Positions 1-12,454 of a stretch of 64,000 bases of DNA are shown here, piece by piece (position 1 is the stretch's first letter; every line of letters starts with the position of its first letter). The stretch spans positions 6,270,229 to 6,334,228 of the forward strand of contig OX459110.1 of assembly GCA_949775045.1 (NCBI GenBank), given 5' to 3'. Origin of the DNA: Metridium senile. Lineage: Eukaryota; Cnidaria; Anthozoa; Actiniaria; Metridiidae. The translations under genes were made by a program, and so were the position numbers. The notes under the pieces are model-generated. The model saw only the letters and a list, made by a program, of their open reading frames with translations. It was not told where the DNA came from and searched no databases.

Positions 1-2090
1 ATTTCAGATCACCCTATAGTACATATTGCATTCTGGGTAGGATTTGTAGTTTTTTCTAAATAAAATCTTGCGCATGTATCAGAATGCTCTAATATTCTCA
101 GACATTACTCACAGGGTCTAGGCGAAACTTTTGTGCCGAAAACCCCGATCTTTTTGACACATTTTCAGATCACCCTATAGGGCATATTGCATTCTGGGTA
201 GGATTTTGTAGTTTTTTCTAAATAAAATCTTGCGCATGTATCAGAATGCTCTAATATTCTCAGACATTACTCACAGGGTCTAAGCGAAAATTTTGTGCCG
301 AAAACCCCGATCTTTTTGACACATTTTCAGATCACCCTATAGGGCATATTGCATTCTGGGTAGGATTTTGTAGTTTTTTTCTAAATAAAATCTTGCGCAT
401 GTATCAGAATGCTCTAATATTCTCAGACATTACTCACAGGGTCTAGGCGAAAATTTTGAGCCGAAAACCCCGAACTTTTGACACATTTTCAGATCACCCT
501 ATAGTACATATTGCATTCTGGGTAGGATTTTGTAGTTTTTTCTAAATAAAATCTTGCGCATGTATCAGAATGCTCTAATATTCTCAGACATTACTCACAG
601 GGTCTATGCGAAACTTTTGTGCCGAAAACCCGATCTTTTTGACACATTTCAGATCACCCTATAGGGCATATTGCATTCTGGGTAGGATTTTGTAGTTTTT
701 TCTAAATAAAATCTTGCGCATGTATCAGAATGCTCTAATATTCTCAGACATTACTCACAGGGTCTAGGCGAAACTTTTGTAACGAAACCCCGATCTTTTT
801 GACACATTTTCACATCATCCTATAGGGCATATTGCATTCTGGGTAGGATTTTGTAGTTTTTTCTAAATAAAATCTTGCGCATGTATCAGAATGCTCTAAT
901 ATTCTCAGACATTACTCACAGGGTCTAGGCGAAACTTTTGTGCCGAAACCCCGATCTTTTTGACACATTTTCAGATCACCCTATAGGGCATATTGCATTC
1001 TGGGTAGGATTTTGTAGTTTTTTCTAAATAAAATCTTGCACATGTATCAGAATGCTCTAATATTCTCAGACATTACTCACAGGGTCTAGGCAAAAATTTT
1101 GAGCCGAAAACCCGAACTTTTTGACACATTTTCAGATCACCCTATAGGGCATATTGCATTCTGGGTAGGATTTTGTAGTTTTTTCTAAATAAAATCTTGC
1201 GCATTTATCAGAATGCTCTAATATTCTCAGACATTACTCACAGGGTCTAGGCGAAACTTATGTGCCGAAAACCCCGATCTTTTTGACACATTTTCAGATC
1301 ACCCTATAGGGCATATTGCATTCTGGGTAGGATTTTGTAGTTTTTTCTAAATAAAATCTTGCGCATGTATCAGAATGCTCTAATATTCTCAGACATTACT
1401 CACAGGGTCTAGGCGAAACTTTTGTGCCGAAAACCCCGATCTTTTTGACACATTTCAGATCACCCTATAGGACATATTGCATTCTGGGTAGGATTTTGTA
1501 GTTTTTTCTAAATAAAATCTTGCGCATGTATCAGAATGCTCTAATATTCTCAGACATTACTCACAGGGTCTAAGCGAAAATTTTGTGCCGAAAACCCCGA
1601 TCTTTTTGACACATTTTCAGATCACCCTATAGGGCATATTGCATTCTGGGTAGGATTTTGTAGTTTTTTCTAAATAAAATCTTGCGCATGTATCAGAATA
1701 CTCTAATATTCTCAGACATTACTCACAGGGTCTAGGCGAAAATTTTGTGCCGAAAACCCCGAACTTTTTGACACATTTTCAGATCACCCTATAGGGCATA
1801 TTGCATTCTGGGTAGGATTTTGTAGTTTTTTCTAAATAAAATCTTGCGCATGTATCAGAATGCTCTAATATTCTCAGACATTACTCACAGGGTCTAGGCG
1901 AAACTTTTGTGCCGAAAACCCCGATCTTTTTGACACATTTTCAGATCACCCTATAGGGCATATTGCATTCTGGGTAGGATTTTGTAGTTTTTTCTAAATA
2001 AAATCTTGCGCATGTATCAGAATGCTCTAATATTCTCAGACATTACTCACAGGGTCTAGACGAAAATTTTGTGCCGAAAACCCGATCTTT
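1..2090 (+). repeat. Indel-rich leading segment of the array
   Basis: About 13 monomers carry ten 1-bp indels. They include a lost T in GGATTTGTAG (near 45), an added T in the T tract near 374-380, a lost T near 472, lost A or C in the AAAACCCC run near 627, 785, 944, 1,108 and 2,080, and CACATTTCAG near 647 and 1,452. TAGTACAT replaces TAGGGCAT near 20 and 503. Types are mainly C, A and N. No other part of the window has such indel density; the 17 kb that follow keep exact 162-bp phase. Confidence 0.85.
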
Positions 2091-5000
2091 TTGACACATT
2101 TTCAGATCACCCTATAGGGCATATTGCATTCTGGGTAGGATTTTGTAGTTTTTTCTAAACAAAATCTTACGCATGTATCAGAATGCTCTAATATTCTCAG
2201 ACATTACTCACAGGGTCTAGGCGAAAATTTTGAGCCGAAAACCCCGAACTTTTTGACACATTTTCAGATCACCCTATAGGACATATTGCATTCTGGGTAG
2301 GATTTTGTAGTTTTTTCTAAATAAAATCTTGCGCATGTATCAGAATGCTCTAATATTCTCAGACATTACTCACAGGGTCTAGGCGAAACTTTTGTGCCGA
2401 AAACCCCGATCTTTTTGACACATTTTCAGATCACCCTATAGGGCATATTGCATTCTGGGTAGGATTTTGTAGTTTTTTCTAAATAAAATCTTGCGCATTT
2501 ATCAGAATGCTCTAATATTCTCAGACATTACTCACAGGGTCTAGGCGAAACTTTTGTACCGAAAACCCCGATCTTTTTGACACATTTTCACATCACCCTA
2601 TAGGGCATATTGCATTCTGGGTAGGATTTTGTAGTTTTTTCTAAATAAAATCTTGCGCATGTATCAGAATGCTCTAATATTCTCAGACATTACTCACAGG
2701 GTCTAGGCGAAACTTTTGTGCCGAGAACCCCGATCTTTTTGACACATTTTCAGATCACCCTATAGGGCATATTTCATTCTGGGTAGGATTTTGTAGTTTT
2801 TTCTAAATAAAATCTTGCGCATTTATCAGAATGCTCTAATATTCTCAGACATTACTCACAGGGTCTAGGCGAAACTTTTGTACCGAAAACCCCGATCTTT
2901 TTGACACATTTTCAGATCACCCTATAGGGCATATTGCATTCTGGGTAGGATTTTGTAGTTTTTTCTAAATAAAATCTTACGCATGTATCAGAATGCTCTA
3001 ATATTCTCAGACATTACTCACAGGGTCTAAGCGAAAATTTTGAGCCGAAAACCCCGATCTTTTTGACACATTTTCAGATCACCCTAAAGGGCATATTGCA
3101 TTCTGGGTAGGATTTTGTAGTTTTTTCTAAATAAAATCTTGCGCATGTATCAGAATGCTCTAATATTCTCAGACATTACTCACAGGGTCTAGGCGAAACT
3201 TTTGTGCCGAAAACCCCGATCTTTTTGACACATTTTCACATCACCCTATAGGGCATATTGCATTCTGGGTAGGATTTTGTAGTTTTTTCTAAATAAAATC
3301 TTGCGCATGTATCAGAATGCTCTAATATTCTCAGACATTACTCACAGGGTCTAGGCAAAAATTTTGTGCCGAAAACTCCGATCTTTTTGACACATTTTTA
3401 CATCACCCTATAGGACATATTGCATTCTGGGTAGGATTTTGTAGTTTTTTCTAAATAAAATCTTGCGCATGTATCAGAATGCTCTAATATTCTCAGACAT
3501 TACTCACAGGGTCTAGGCGAAACTTTTGTGCCGAAAACCCCAATCTTTTTGACACATTTTCAGATCACCCTATAGGGCATATTGCATTCTGGGTAGGATT
3601 TTGTAGTTTTTTCTAAATAAAATCTTGCACATGTATCAGAATGCTCTAATATTCTCAGACATTACTCACAGGGTCTAGGCGAAACTTTTGTGCCGAAAAC
3701 CCCGATCTTTTTGACACATTTTCACATCACCCTATAGGGCATATTGCATTCTGGGTAGGATTTTGTAGTTTTTTCTAAATAAAATCTTGCGCATGTATCA
3801 GAATGCTCTAATATTCTCAGACATTACTCACAGGGTCTAGGCAAAAATTTTGTGCCGAAAACTCCGATCTTTTTGACACATTTTTACATCACCCTATAGG
3901 ACATATTGCATTCTGGGTAGGATTTTGTAGTTTTTTCTAAATAAAATCTTGCGCATGTATCAGAATGCTCTAATATTCTCAGACATTACTCACAGGGTCT
4001 AGGCGAAACTTTTGTGCCGAAAACCCCGATCTTTTTGACACATTTTCAGATCACCCTATAGGGCATATTGCATTCTGGGTAGGATTTTGTAGTTTTTTCT
4101 AAATAAAATCTTGCACATGTATCAGAATGCTCTAATATTCTCAGACATTACTCACAGGGTCTAGGCGAAACTTTTGTACCGAAAACCCCGATCTTTTTGA
4201 CACATTTTCACATCACCCTATAGGGCATATTGCATTCTGGGTAGGATTTTGTAGTTTTTTCTAAATAAAATCTTGCGCATGTATCAGAATGCTCTAATAT
4301 TCTCAGACATTACTCACAGGGTCTAGGCGAAACTTTTGTGCCGAGAACCCCGATCTTTTTGACACATTTTCAGATCACCCTATAGGGCATATTTCATTCT
4401 GGGTAGGATTTTGTAGTTTTTTCTAAATAAAATCTTGCGCATTTATCAGAATGCTCTAATATTCTCAGACATTACTCACAGGGTCTAGGCGAAACTTTTG
4501 TACCGAAAACCCCGATCTTTTTGACACATTTTCAGATCACCCTATAGGGCATATTGCATTCTGGGTAGGATTTTGTAGTTTTTTCTAAATAAAATCTTGC
4601 GCATGTATCAGAATGCTCTAATATTCTCAGACATTACTCACAGGGTCTAAGCGAAAATTTTGTGCCGAAAACCCCGATCTTTTTGACACATTTTCAGATC
4701 ACCCTAAAGGGCATATTGCATTCTGGGTAGGATTTTGTAGTTTTTTCTAAATAAAATCTTGCGCATGTATCAGAATGCTCTAATATTCTCAGACATTACT
4801 CACAGGGTCTAGGCGAAACTTTTGTGCCGAAAACCCCGATCTTTTTGACACATTTTCACATCACCCTATAGGGCATATTGCATTCTGGGTAGGATTTTGT
4901 AGTTTTTTCTAAATAAAATCTTGCGCATGTATCAGAATGCTCTAATATTCTCAGACATTACTCACAGGGTCTAGGCAAAAATTTTGTGCCGAAAACTCCG

Positions 5001-5300
5001 ATCTTTTTGACACATTTTTACATCACCCTATAGGACATATTGCATTCTGGGTAGGATTTTGTAGTTTTTTCTAAATAAAATCTTGCGCATGTATCAGAAT
5101 GCTCTAATATTCTCAGACATTACTCACAGGGTCTAGGCGAAACTTTTGTGCCGAAAACCCCGATCTTTTTGACACATTTTCAGATCACCCTATAGGGCAT
5201 ATTGCATTCTGGGTAGGATTTTGTAGTTTTTTCTAAATAAAATCTTGCACATGTATCAGAATGCTCTAATATTCTCAGACATTACTCACAGGGTCTAAGC
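2091..5300 (+). repeat. 1,620-bp higher-order repeat (10-mer), two copies
   Basis: Bases 2,281-3,680 match 3,901-5,300 at an offset of exactly 1,620 (10 monomers). Shared private markers are CCGAGAACC (2,721 and 4,341), ATTTCATTCT (2,771 and 4,391) and CCTAAAGGG (3,081 and 4,701). Differences include TTACGCATG against TTGCGCATG near 2,968 and 4,588, and CCCCAATC near 3,540 against CCCCGATC. A 486-bp trimer repeat with S monomers is nested at 3,241-4,000. Types C, P, A and S alternate. Confidence 0.85.
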
Positions 5301-7529
5301 GAAAATTTTGTGCCGAAAACCCCGATCTTTTTGACACATTTTCAGATCACCCTATAGGGCATATTGCATTCTGGGTAGGATTTTGTAGTTTTTTCTAAAC
5401 AAAATCTTGCGCATGTATCAGAATGCTCTAATATTCTCAGACATTACTCACAGGGTCTAGGCGAAAATTTTGAGCCGAAAACCCCGAACTTTTTGATACA
5501 TTTTCAGATCACCCTATAGGACATATTGCATTCTGGGTAGGATTTTGTATTTTTTTCTAAATAAAATCTTGCGCATGTATCAGAATGCTCTAATATTCTC
5601 AGACATTACTCACAGGGTCTAAGCGAAAATTTTGTGCCGAAAACCCCGATCTTTTTGACACATTTTCAGATCACCCTATAGGGCATATTGCATTCTGGGT
5701 AGGATTTTGTAGTTTTTTCTAAATAAAATCTTGCGCATGTATCAGAATGCTCTAATATTCTCAGACATTACTCACAGGGTCTAGGCGAAACTTTTGTGCC
5801 GAAAACCCCGATCTTTTTGACACATTTTCAGATCACCCTATAGGGCATATTGCATTCTGGGTAGGATTTTGTAGTTTTTTCTAAATAAAATCTTGCGCAT
5901 GTATCAGAATGCTCTAATATTCTCAGACATTACTCACAGGGTCTAGGCGAAACTTTTGTGCCGAAAACCCCGATCTTTTTGACACATTTTCAGATCACCC
6001 TATAGGGCATATTGCATTCTGGGTAGGATTTTGTAGTTTTTTCTAAATAAAATCTTGCGCATGTATCAGAATGCTCTAATATTCTCAGACATTACTCACA
6101 GGGTCTAGGCGAAAATTTTGTGCCGAAAACTCCGATCTTTTTGACACATTTTTACATCACCCTATAGGACATATTGCATTCTGGGTAGGATTTTGTAGTT
6201 TTTTCTAAATAAAATCTTGCGCATGTATCAGAATGCTCTAATATTCTCAGACATTACTCACAGGGTCTAGGCGAAACTTTTGTGCCGAAAACCCCGATCT
6301 TTTTGACACATTTTCAGATCACCCTATAGGGCATATTGCATTCTGGGTAGGATTTTGTAGTTTTTTCTAAATAAAATCTTGCACATGTATCAGAATGCTC
6401 TAATATTCTCAGACATTACTCACAGGGTCTAAGCGAAAATTTTGTGCCGAAAACCCCGATCTTTTTGACACATTTTCAGATCACCCTTTAGGGCATATTG
6501 CATTCTGGGTAGGATTTTGTAGTTTTTTCTAAATAAAATCTTGCGCATGTATCAGAATGCTCTAATATTCTCAGACATTACTCACAGGGTCTAGGCGAAA
6601 CTTTTGTGCCGAAAACTCCGATCTTTTTGACACATTTTCAGATCACCCTATAGGGCATATTGCATTCTGGGTAGGATTTTGTAGTTTTTTCTAAATAAAA
6701 TCTTGCGCATTTATCAGAATGCTCTAATATTCTCAGACATTACTCACAGGGTCTAGGCGAAACTTTTGTACCGAAAACCCCGATCTTTTTGACACATTTT
6801 CAGATCACCCTATAGGGCATATTGCATTCTGGGTAGGATTTTGTAGTTTTTTCTAAATAAAATCTTGCGCATGTATCAGAATGCTCTAATATTCTCAGAC
6901 ATTACTCACAGGGTCTAAGCGAAAATTTTGTGCTGAAAATCCCGATCTTTTTGACACATTTTCAGATCACCCTAAAGGGCATATTGCATTCTGGGTAGGA
7001 TTTTGTAGTTTTTTCTAAATAAAATCTTGCGCATGTATCAGAATGCTCTAATATTCTCAGACATTACTCACAGGGTCTAGGCGAAACTTTTGTGCCGAAA
7101 ACCCCGATCTTTTTGACACATTTTCACATCACCCTATAGGGCATATTGCATTCTGGGTAGGATTTTGTAGTTTTTTCTAAATAAAATCTTGCGCATGTAT
7201 CAGAATGCTCTAATATTCTCAGACATTACTCACAGGGTCTAGGCAAAAATTTTGTGCCGAAAACTCCGATCTTTTTGACACATTTTTACATCACCCTATA
7301 GGACATATTGCATTCTGGGTAGGATTTTGTAGTTTTTTCTAAATAAAATCTTGCGCATGTATCAGAATGCTCTAATATTCTCAGACATTACTCACAGGGT
7401 CTAGGCGAAACTTTTGTGCCGAAAACCCCGATCTTTTTGACACATTTTCAGATCACCCTATAGGGCATATTGCATTCTGGGTAGGATTTTGTAGTTTTTT
7501 CTAAATAAAATCTTGCACATGTATCAGAA
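5301..7529 (+). repeat. Mixed monomers including a displaced copy of 4,430-5,590
   Basis: About 14 monomers, all exactly 162 bp. Bases 6,700-7,860 match 4,430-5,590 at an offset of 2,268 bp (14 monomers), including the marker CCTAAAGGG (6,969), GCACATG and AAACAAAATC. The segment around 5,820-6,200 resembles 9,870-10,250 at an offset of 4,050 (25 monomers). This is a patchwork of types C, A, S, P and N. Confidence 0.75.
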
Positions 7530-9920
7530 TGCTCTAATATTCTCAGACATTACTCACAGGGTCTAAGCGAAAATTTTGTGCCGAAAACCCCGATCTTTTT
7601 GACACATTTTCAGATCACCCTATAGGGCATATTGCATTCTGGGTAGGATTTTGTAGTTTTTTCTAAACAAAATCTTGCGCATGTATCAGAATGCTCTAAT
7701 ATTCTCAGACATTATTCACAGGGTCTAGGCGAAAATTTTGATCCGAAAACCCCGAACTTTTTGACACATTTTCAGATCACCCTATAGGACATATTGCATT
7801 CTGGGTAGGATTTTGTATTTTTTTCTAAATAAAATCTTGCGCATGTATCAGAATGCTCTAATATTCTCAGACATTACTCACAGGGTCTAGGCGAAACTTT
7901 TGTGCCGAAAACCCCGATCTTTTTGACACATTTTCAGATCACCCTATAGGGCATATTGCATTCTGTTTAGGATTTTGTAGTTTTTTCTAAATAAAATCTT
8001 GCGCATGTATCAGAATGCTCTAATATTCTCAGACATTACTCACAGGGTCTAAGCGAAAATTTTGTGCCGAAAACCCCGATCTTTTTGACACATTTTCAGA
8101 TCACCCTATAGGGCATATTGCATTCTGGGTAGGATTTTGTAGTTTTTTCTAAATAAAATCTTGCGCATGTATCAGAATGCTCTAATATTCTCAGACATTA
8201 CTCACAGGGTCTAGGCGAAACTTTTGTGCCGAAAACCCCGATCTTTTTGACACATTTTCAGATCACCCTATAGGGCATATTGCATTCTGGGTAGGATTTT
8301 GTATTTTTTTCTAAATAAAATCTTGCGCATGTATCAGAATGCTCTAATATTCTCAGACATTACTCACAGGGTCTAAGCGAAAATTTTGTGCCGAAAACCC
8401 CGATCTTTTTGACACATTTTCAGATCACCCTATAGGGCATATTGCATTCTGGGTAGGATTTTGTAGTTTTTTCTAAACAAAATCTTGCGCATGTATCAGA
8501 ATGCTCTAATATTCTCAGACATTACTCACAGGGTCTAGGCGAAAATTTTGATCCGAAAACCCCGAACTTTTTGACACATTTTCAGATCACCCTATAGGAC
8601 ATATTGCATTCTGGGTAGGATTTTGTATTTTTTTCTAAATAAAATCTTGCGCATGTATCAGAATGCTCTAATATTCTCAGACATTACTCACAGGGTCTAG
8701 GCGAAACTTTTGTGCCGAAAACCCCGATCTTTTTGACACATTTTCAGATCACCCTATAGGGCATATTGCATTCTGGGTAGGATTTTGTAGTTTTTTCTAA
8801 ATAAAATCTTGCGCATGTATCAGAATGCTCTAATATTCTCAGACATTACTCTCAGGGTCTAAGCGAAAATTTTGTGCCGAAAACCCCGATCTTTTTGACA
8901 CATTTTCAGATCACCCTATAGGGCATATTGCATTCTGGGTAGGATTTTGTAGTTTTTTCTAAATAAAATCTTGCGCATGTATCAGAATGCTCTAATATTC
9001 TCAGACATTACTCACAGGGTCTAGGCGAAACTTTTGTGCCGAAAACCCCGATCTTTTTGACACATTTTCAGATCACCCTATAGGGCATATTGCATTCTGG
9101 GTAGGATTTTGTATTTTTTTCTAAATAAAATCTTGCGCATGTATCAGAATGCTCTAATATTCTCAGACATTACTCACAGGGTCTAAGCGAAAATTTTGTG
9201 CCGAAAACCCCGATCTTTTTGACACATTTTCAGATCACCCTATAGGGCATATTGCATTCTGGGTAGGATTTTGTAGTTTTTTCTAAACAAAATCTTGCGC
9301 ATGTATCAGAATGCTCTAATATTCTCAGACATTACTCACAGGGTCTAGGCGAAAATTTTGATCCGAAAACCCCGAACTTTTTGACACATTTTCAGATCAC
9401 CCTATAGGACATATTGCATTCTGGGTAGGATTTTGTATTTTTTTCTAAATAAAATCTTGCGCATGTATCAGAATGCTCTAATATTCTCAGACATTACTCA
9501 CAGGGTCTAGGCGAAACTTTTGTGCCGAAAACCCCGATCTTTTTGACACATTTTCAGATCACCCTATAGGGCATATTGCATTCTGGGTAGGATTTTGTAG
9601 TTTTTTCTAAATAAAATCTTGCGCATGTATCAGAATGCTCTAATATTCTCAGACATTACTCTCAGGGTCTAAGCGAAAATTTTGTGCCGAAAACCCCGAT
9701 CTTTTTGACACATTTTCAGATCACCCTATAGGGCATATTGCATTCTGGGTAGGATTTTGTAGTTTTTTCTAAATAAAATCTTGCGCATGTATCAGAATGC
9801 TCTAATATTCTCAGACATTACTCACAGGGTCTAGGCGAAACTTTTGTGCCGAAAACCCCGATCTTTTTGACACATTTTCAGATCACCCTATAGGGCATAT
9901 TGCATTCTGGGTAGGATTTT
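7530..9920 (+). repeat. 810-bp higher-order repeat (5-mer), three copies
   Basis: Three consecutive 810-bp units share TTTTGATCCG (7,739, 8,549 and 9,359), AAACAAAATC and the T-rich variant TTTTGTATTTTTTTC. Copies 2 and 3 also share ACTCTCAGGG (8,848 and 9,658), where copy 1 has ACTCACAGGG, so copy 3 arose from copy 2 or the reverse. Copy 1 has the private change CTGTTTAGG near 7,965. The third copy loses the match near 9,920. Confidence 0.9.
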
Positions 9921-12454
9921 GTAGTTTTTTCTAAATAAAATCTTGCGCATGTATCAGAATGCTCTAATATTCTCAGACATTACTCACAGGGTCTAGGCGA
10001 AACTTTTGTGCCGAAAACCCCGATCTTTTTGACACATTTTCAGATCACCCTATAGGGCATATTGCATTCTGGGTAGGATTTTGTAGTTTTTTCTAAATAA
10101 AATCTTGCGCATGTATCAGAATGCTCTAATATTCTCAGACATTACTCACAGGGTCTAGGCGAAAATTTTGTGCCGAAAACTCCGATCTTTTTGACACATT
10201 TTTACATCACCCTATAGGACATATTGCATTCTGGGTAGGATTTTGTAGTTTTTTCTAAATAAAATCTTGCGCATGTATCAGAATGCTCTAATATTCTCAG
10301 ACATTACTCACAGGGTCTAGGCGAAACTTTTGTGCCGAAAACCCCGATCTTTTTGACACATTTTCAGATCACCCTATAGGGCATATTGCATTCTGGGTAG
10401 GATTTTGCAGTTTTTTCTAAATAAAATCTTGCACATGTATCAGAATGCTCTAATATTCTCAGACATTACTCACAGGGTCTAAGCGAAAATTTTGTGCCGA
10501 AAACCCCGATCTTTTTGACACATTTTCAGATCACCCTATAGGGCATATTGCATTCTGGGTAGGATTTTGTAGTTTTTTCTAAACAAAATCTTGCGCATGT
10601 ATCAGAATGCTCTAATATTCTCAGACATTACTCACAGGGTCTAGGCGAAAATTTTGAGCCGAAAACCCCGAACTTTTTGACACATTTTCAGATCACCCTA
10701 TAGGACATATTGCATTCTGGGTAGGATTTTGTATTTTTTTCTAAATAAAATCTTGCGCATGTATCAGAATGCTCTAATATTCTCAGACATTACTCACAGG
10801 GTCTAGGCGAAACTTTTGTGCCGAAAACCCCGATCTTTTTGACACATTTTCAGATCACCCTATAGGGCATATTGCATTCTGGGTAGGATTTTGTAGTTTT
10901 TTCTAAATAAAATCTTGCGCATGTATCAGAATGCTCTAATATTCTCAGACATTACTCACAGGGTCTAGGCGAAACTTTTGTGCCGAAAACCCCGATCTTT
11001 TTGACACATTTTCAGATCACCCTATAGGGCATATTGCATTCTGGGTAGGATTTTGTAGTTTTTTCTAAATAAAATCTTGCGCATGTATCAGAATGCTCTA
11101 ATATTCTCAGACATTACTCACAGGGTCTAGGCGAAAATTTTGTGCCGAAAACCCCGAACTTTTTGACACATTTTCAGATCACCCTATAGGGCATATTGCA
11201 TTCTGGGTAGGATTTTGTAGTTTTTTCTAAATAAAATCTTGCGCATGTATCAAAATGCTCTAATATTCTCAGACATTACTCACAGGGTCTAGGCGAAAAT
11301 TTTGAGCTGAAAACCCCGATCTTTTTGACACATTTTCAGATCACTCTATAGGGCATATTGCATTCTGGGTAGGATTTTGTAGTTTTTTCTAAATGAAATC
11401 TTGCACATTTATCAGAATGCTCTAATATTCTCAGACATTACTCACAGGGTCTAGGCAAAAATTTTGTGCCGAAAACCCCGATCTTTTTGACACATTTTTA
11501 CATCACCCTATAGGACATATTGCATTCTGGGTAGGATTTTGTAGTTTTTTCTAAATAAAATCTTGCGCATGTATCAGAATGCTCTAATATTCTCAGACAT
11601 TACTCACAGGGTCTAGGCAAAAATTTTGTGCCGAAAACTCCGATCTTTTTGACACATTTTTACATCACCCTATAGGACATATTGCATTCTGGACAGGATT
11701 TTGTAGTTTTTTCTAAATAAAATCTTGCGCATGTATCAGAATGCTCTAATATTCTCAGACATTACTCACAGGGTCTAGGCGAAACTTTTGTGCCGAAAAC
11801 CCCGATCTTTTTGACACAGTTTCAGATCACCCTATAGGGCATATTGCATTCTGGGTAGGATTTTGCAGTTTTTTCTAAATAAAATCTTGCACATGTATCA
11901 GAATGCTCTAATATTCTCAGACATTACTCACAGGGTCTAAGCGAAAATTTTGTGCCGAAAACCCCGATCTTTTTGACACATTTTCAGATCACCCTATAGG
12001 GCATATTGCATTCTGGGTAGGATTTTGTAGTTTTTTCTAAACAAAATCTTGCGCATGTATCAGAATGCTCTAATATTCTCAGACATTACTCACAGGGTCT
12101 AGGCGAAAATTTTGAGCCGAAAACCCCGAACTTTTTGACACATTTTCAGATCACCCTATAGGACATATTGCATTCTGGGTAGGATTTTGTATTTTTTTCT
12201 AAATAAAATCTTGCGCATGTATCAGAATGCTCTAATATTCTCAGACATTACTCACAGGGTCTAGGCGAAACTTTTGTGCCGAAAACCCCGATCTTTTTGA
12301 CACATTTTCAGATCACCCTATAGGGCATATTGCATTCTGGGTAGGATTTTGTAGTTTTTTCTAAATAAAATCTTGCGCATGTATCAGAATGCTCTAATAT
12401 TCTCAGACATTACTCACAGGGTCTAGGCGAAAATTTTGTGCCGAAAACCCCGAA
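9921..12454 (+). repeat. Nested 1,458-bp and 1,296-bp repeat units
   Basis: Bases near 10,380-10,930 match 11,838-12,390 at an offset of 1,458 (9 monomers; marker TTTTGCAG at 10,403 and 11,861). Bases near 11,060-11,840 match 12,356-13,140 at an offset of 1,296 (8 monomers; markers CAAAATG at 11,251 and 12,547, and GGACAGG at 11,691 and 12,987). The first W monomer of the window is near 11,300-11,420, followed by S monomers. Confidence 0.8.
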
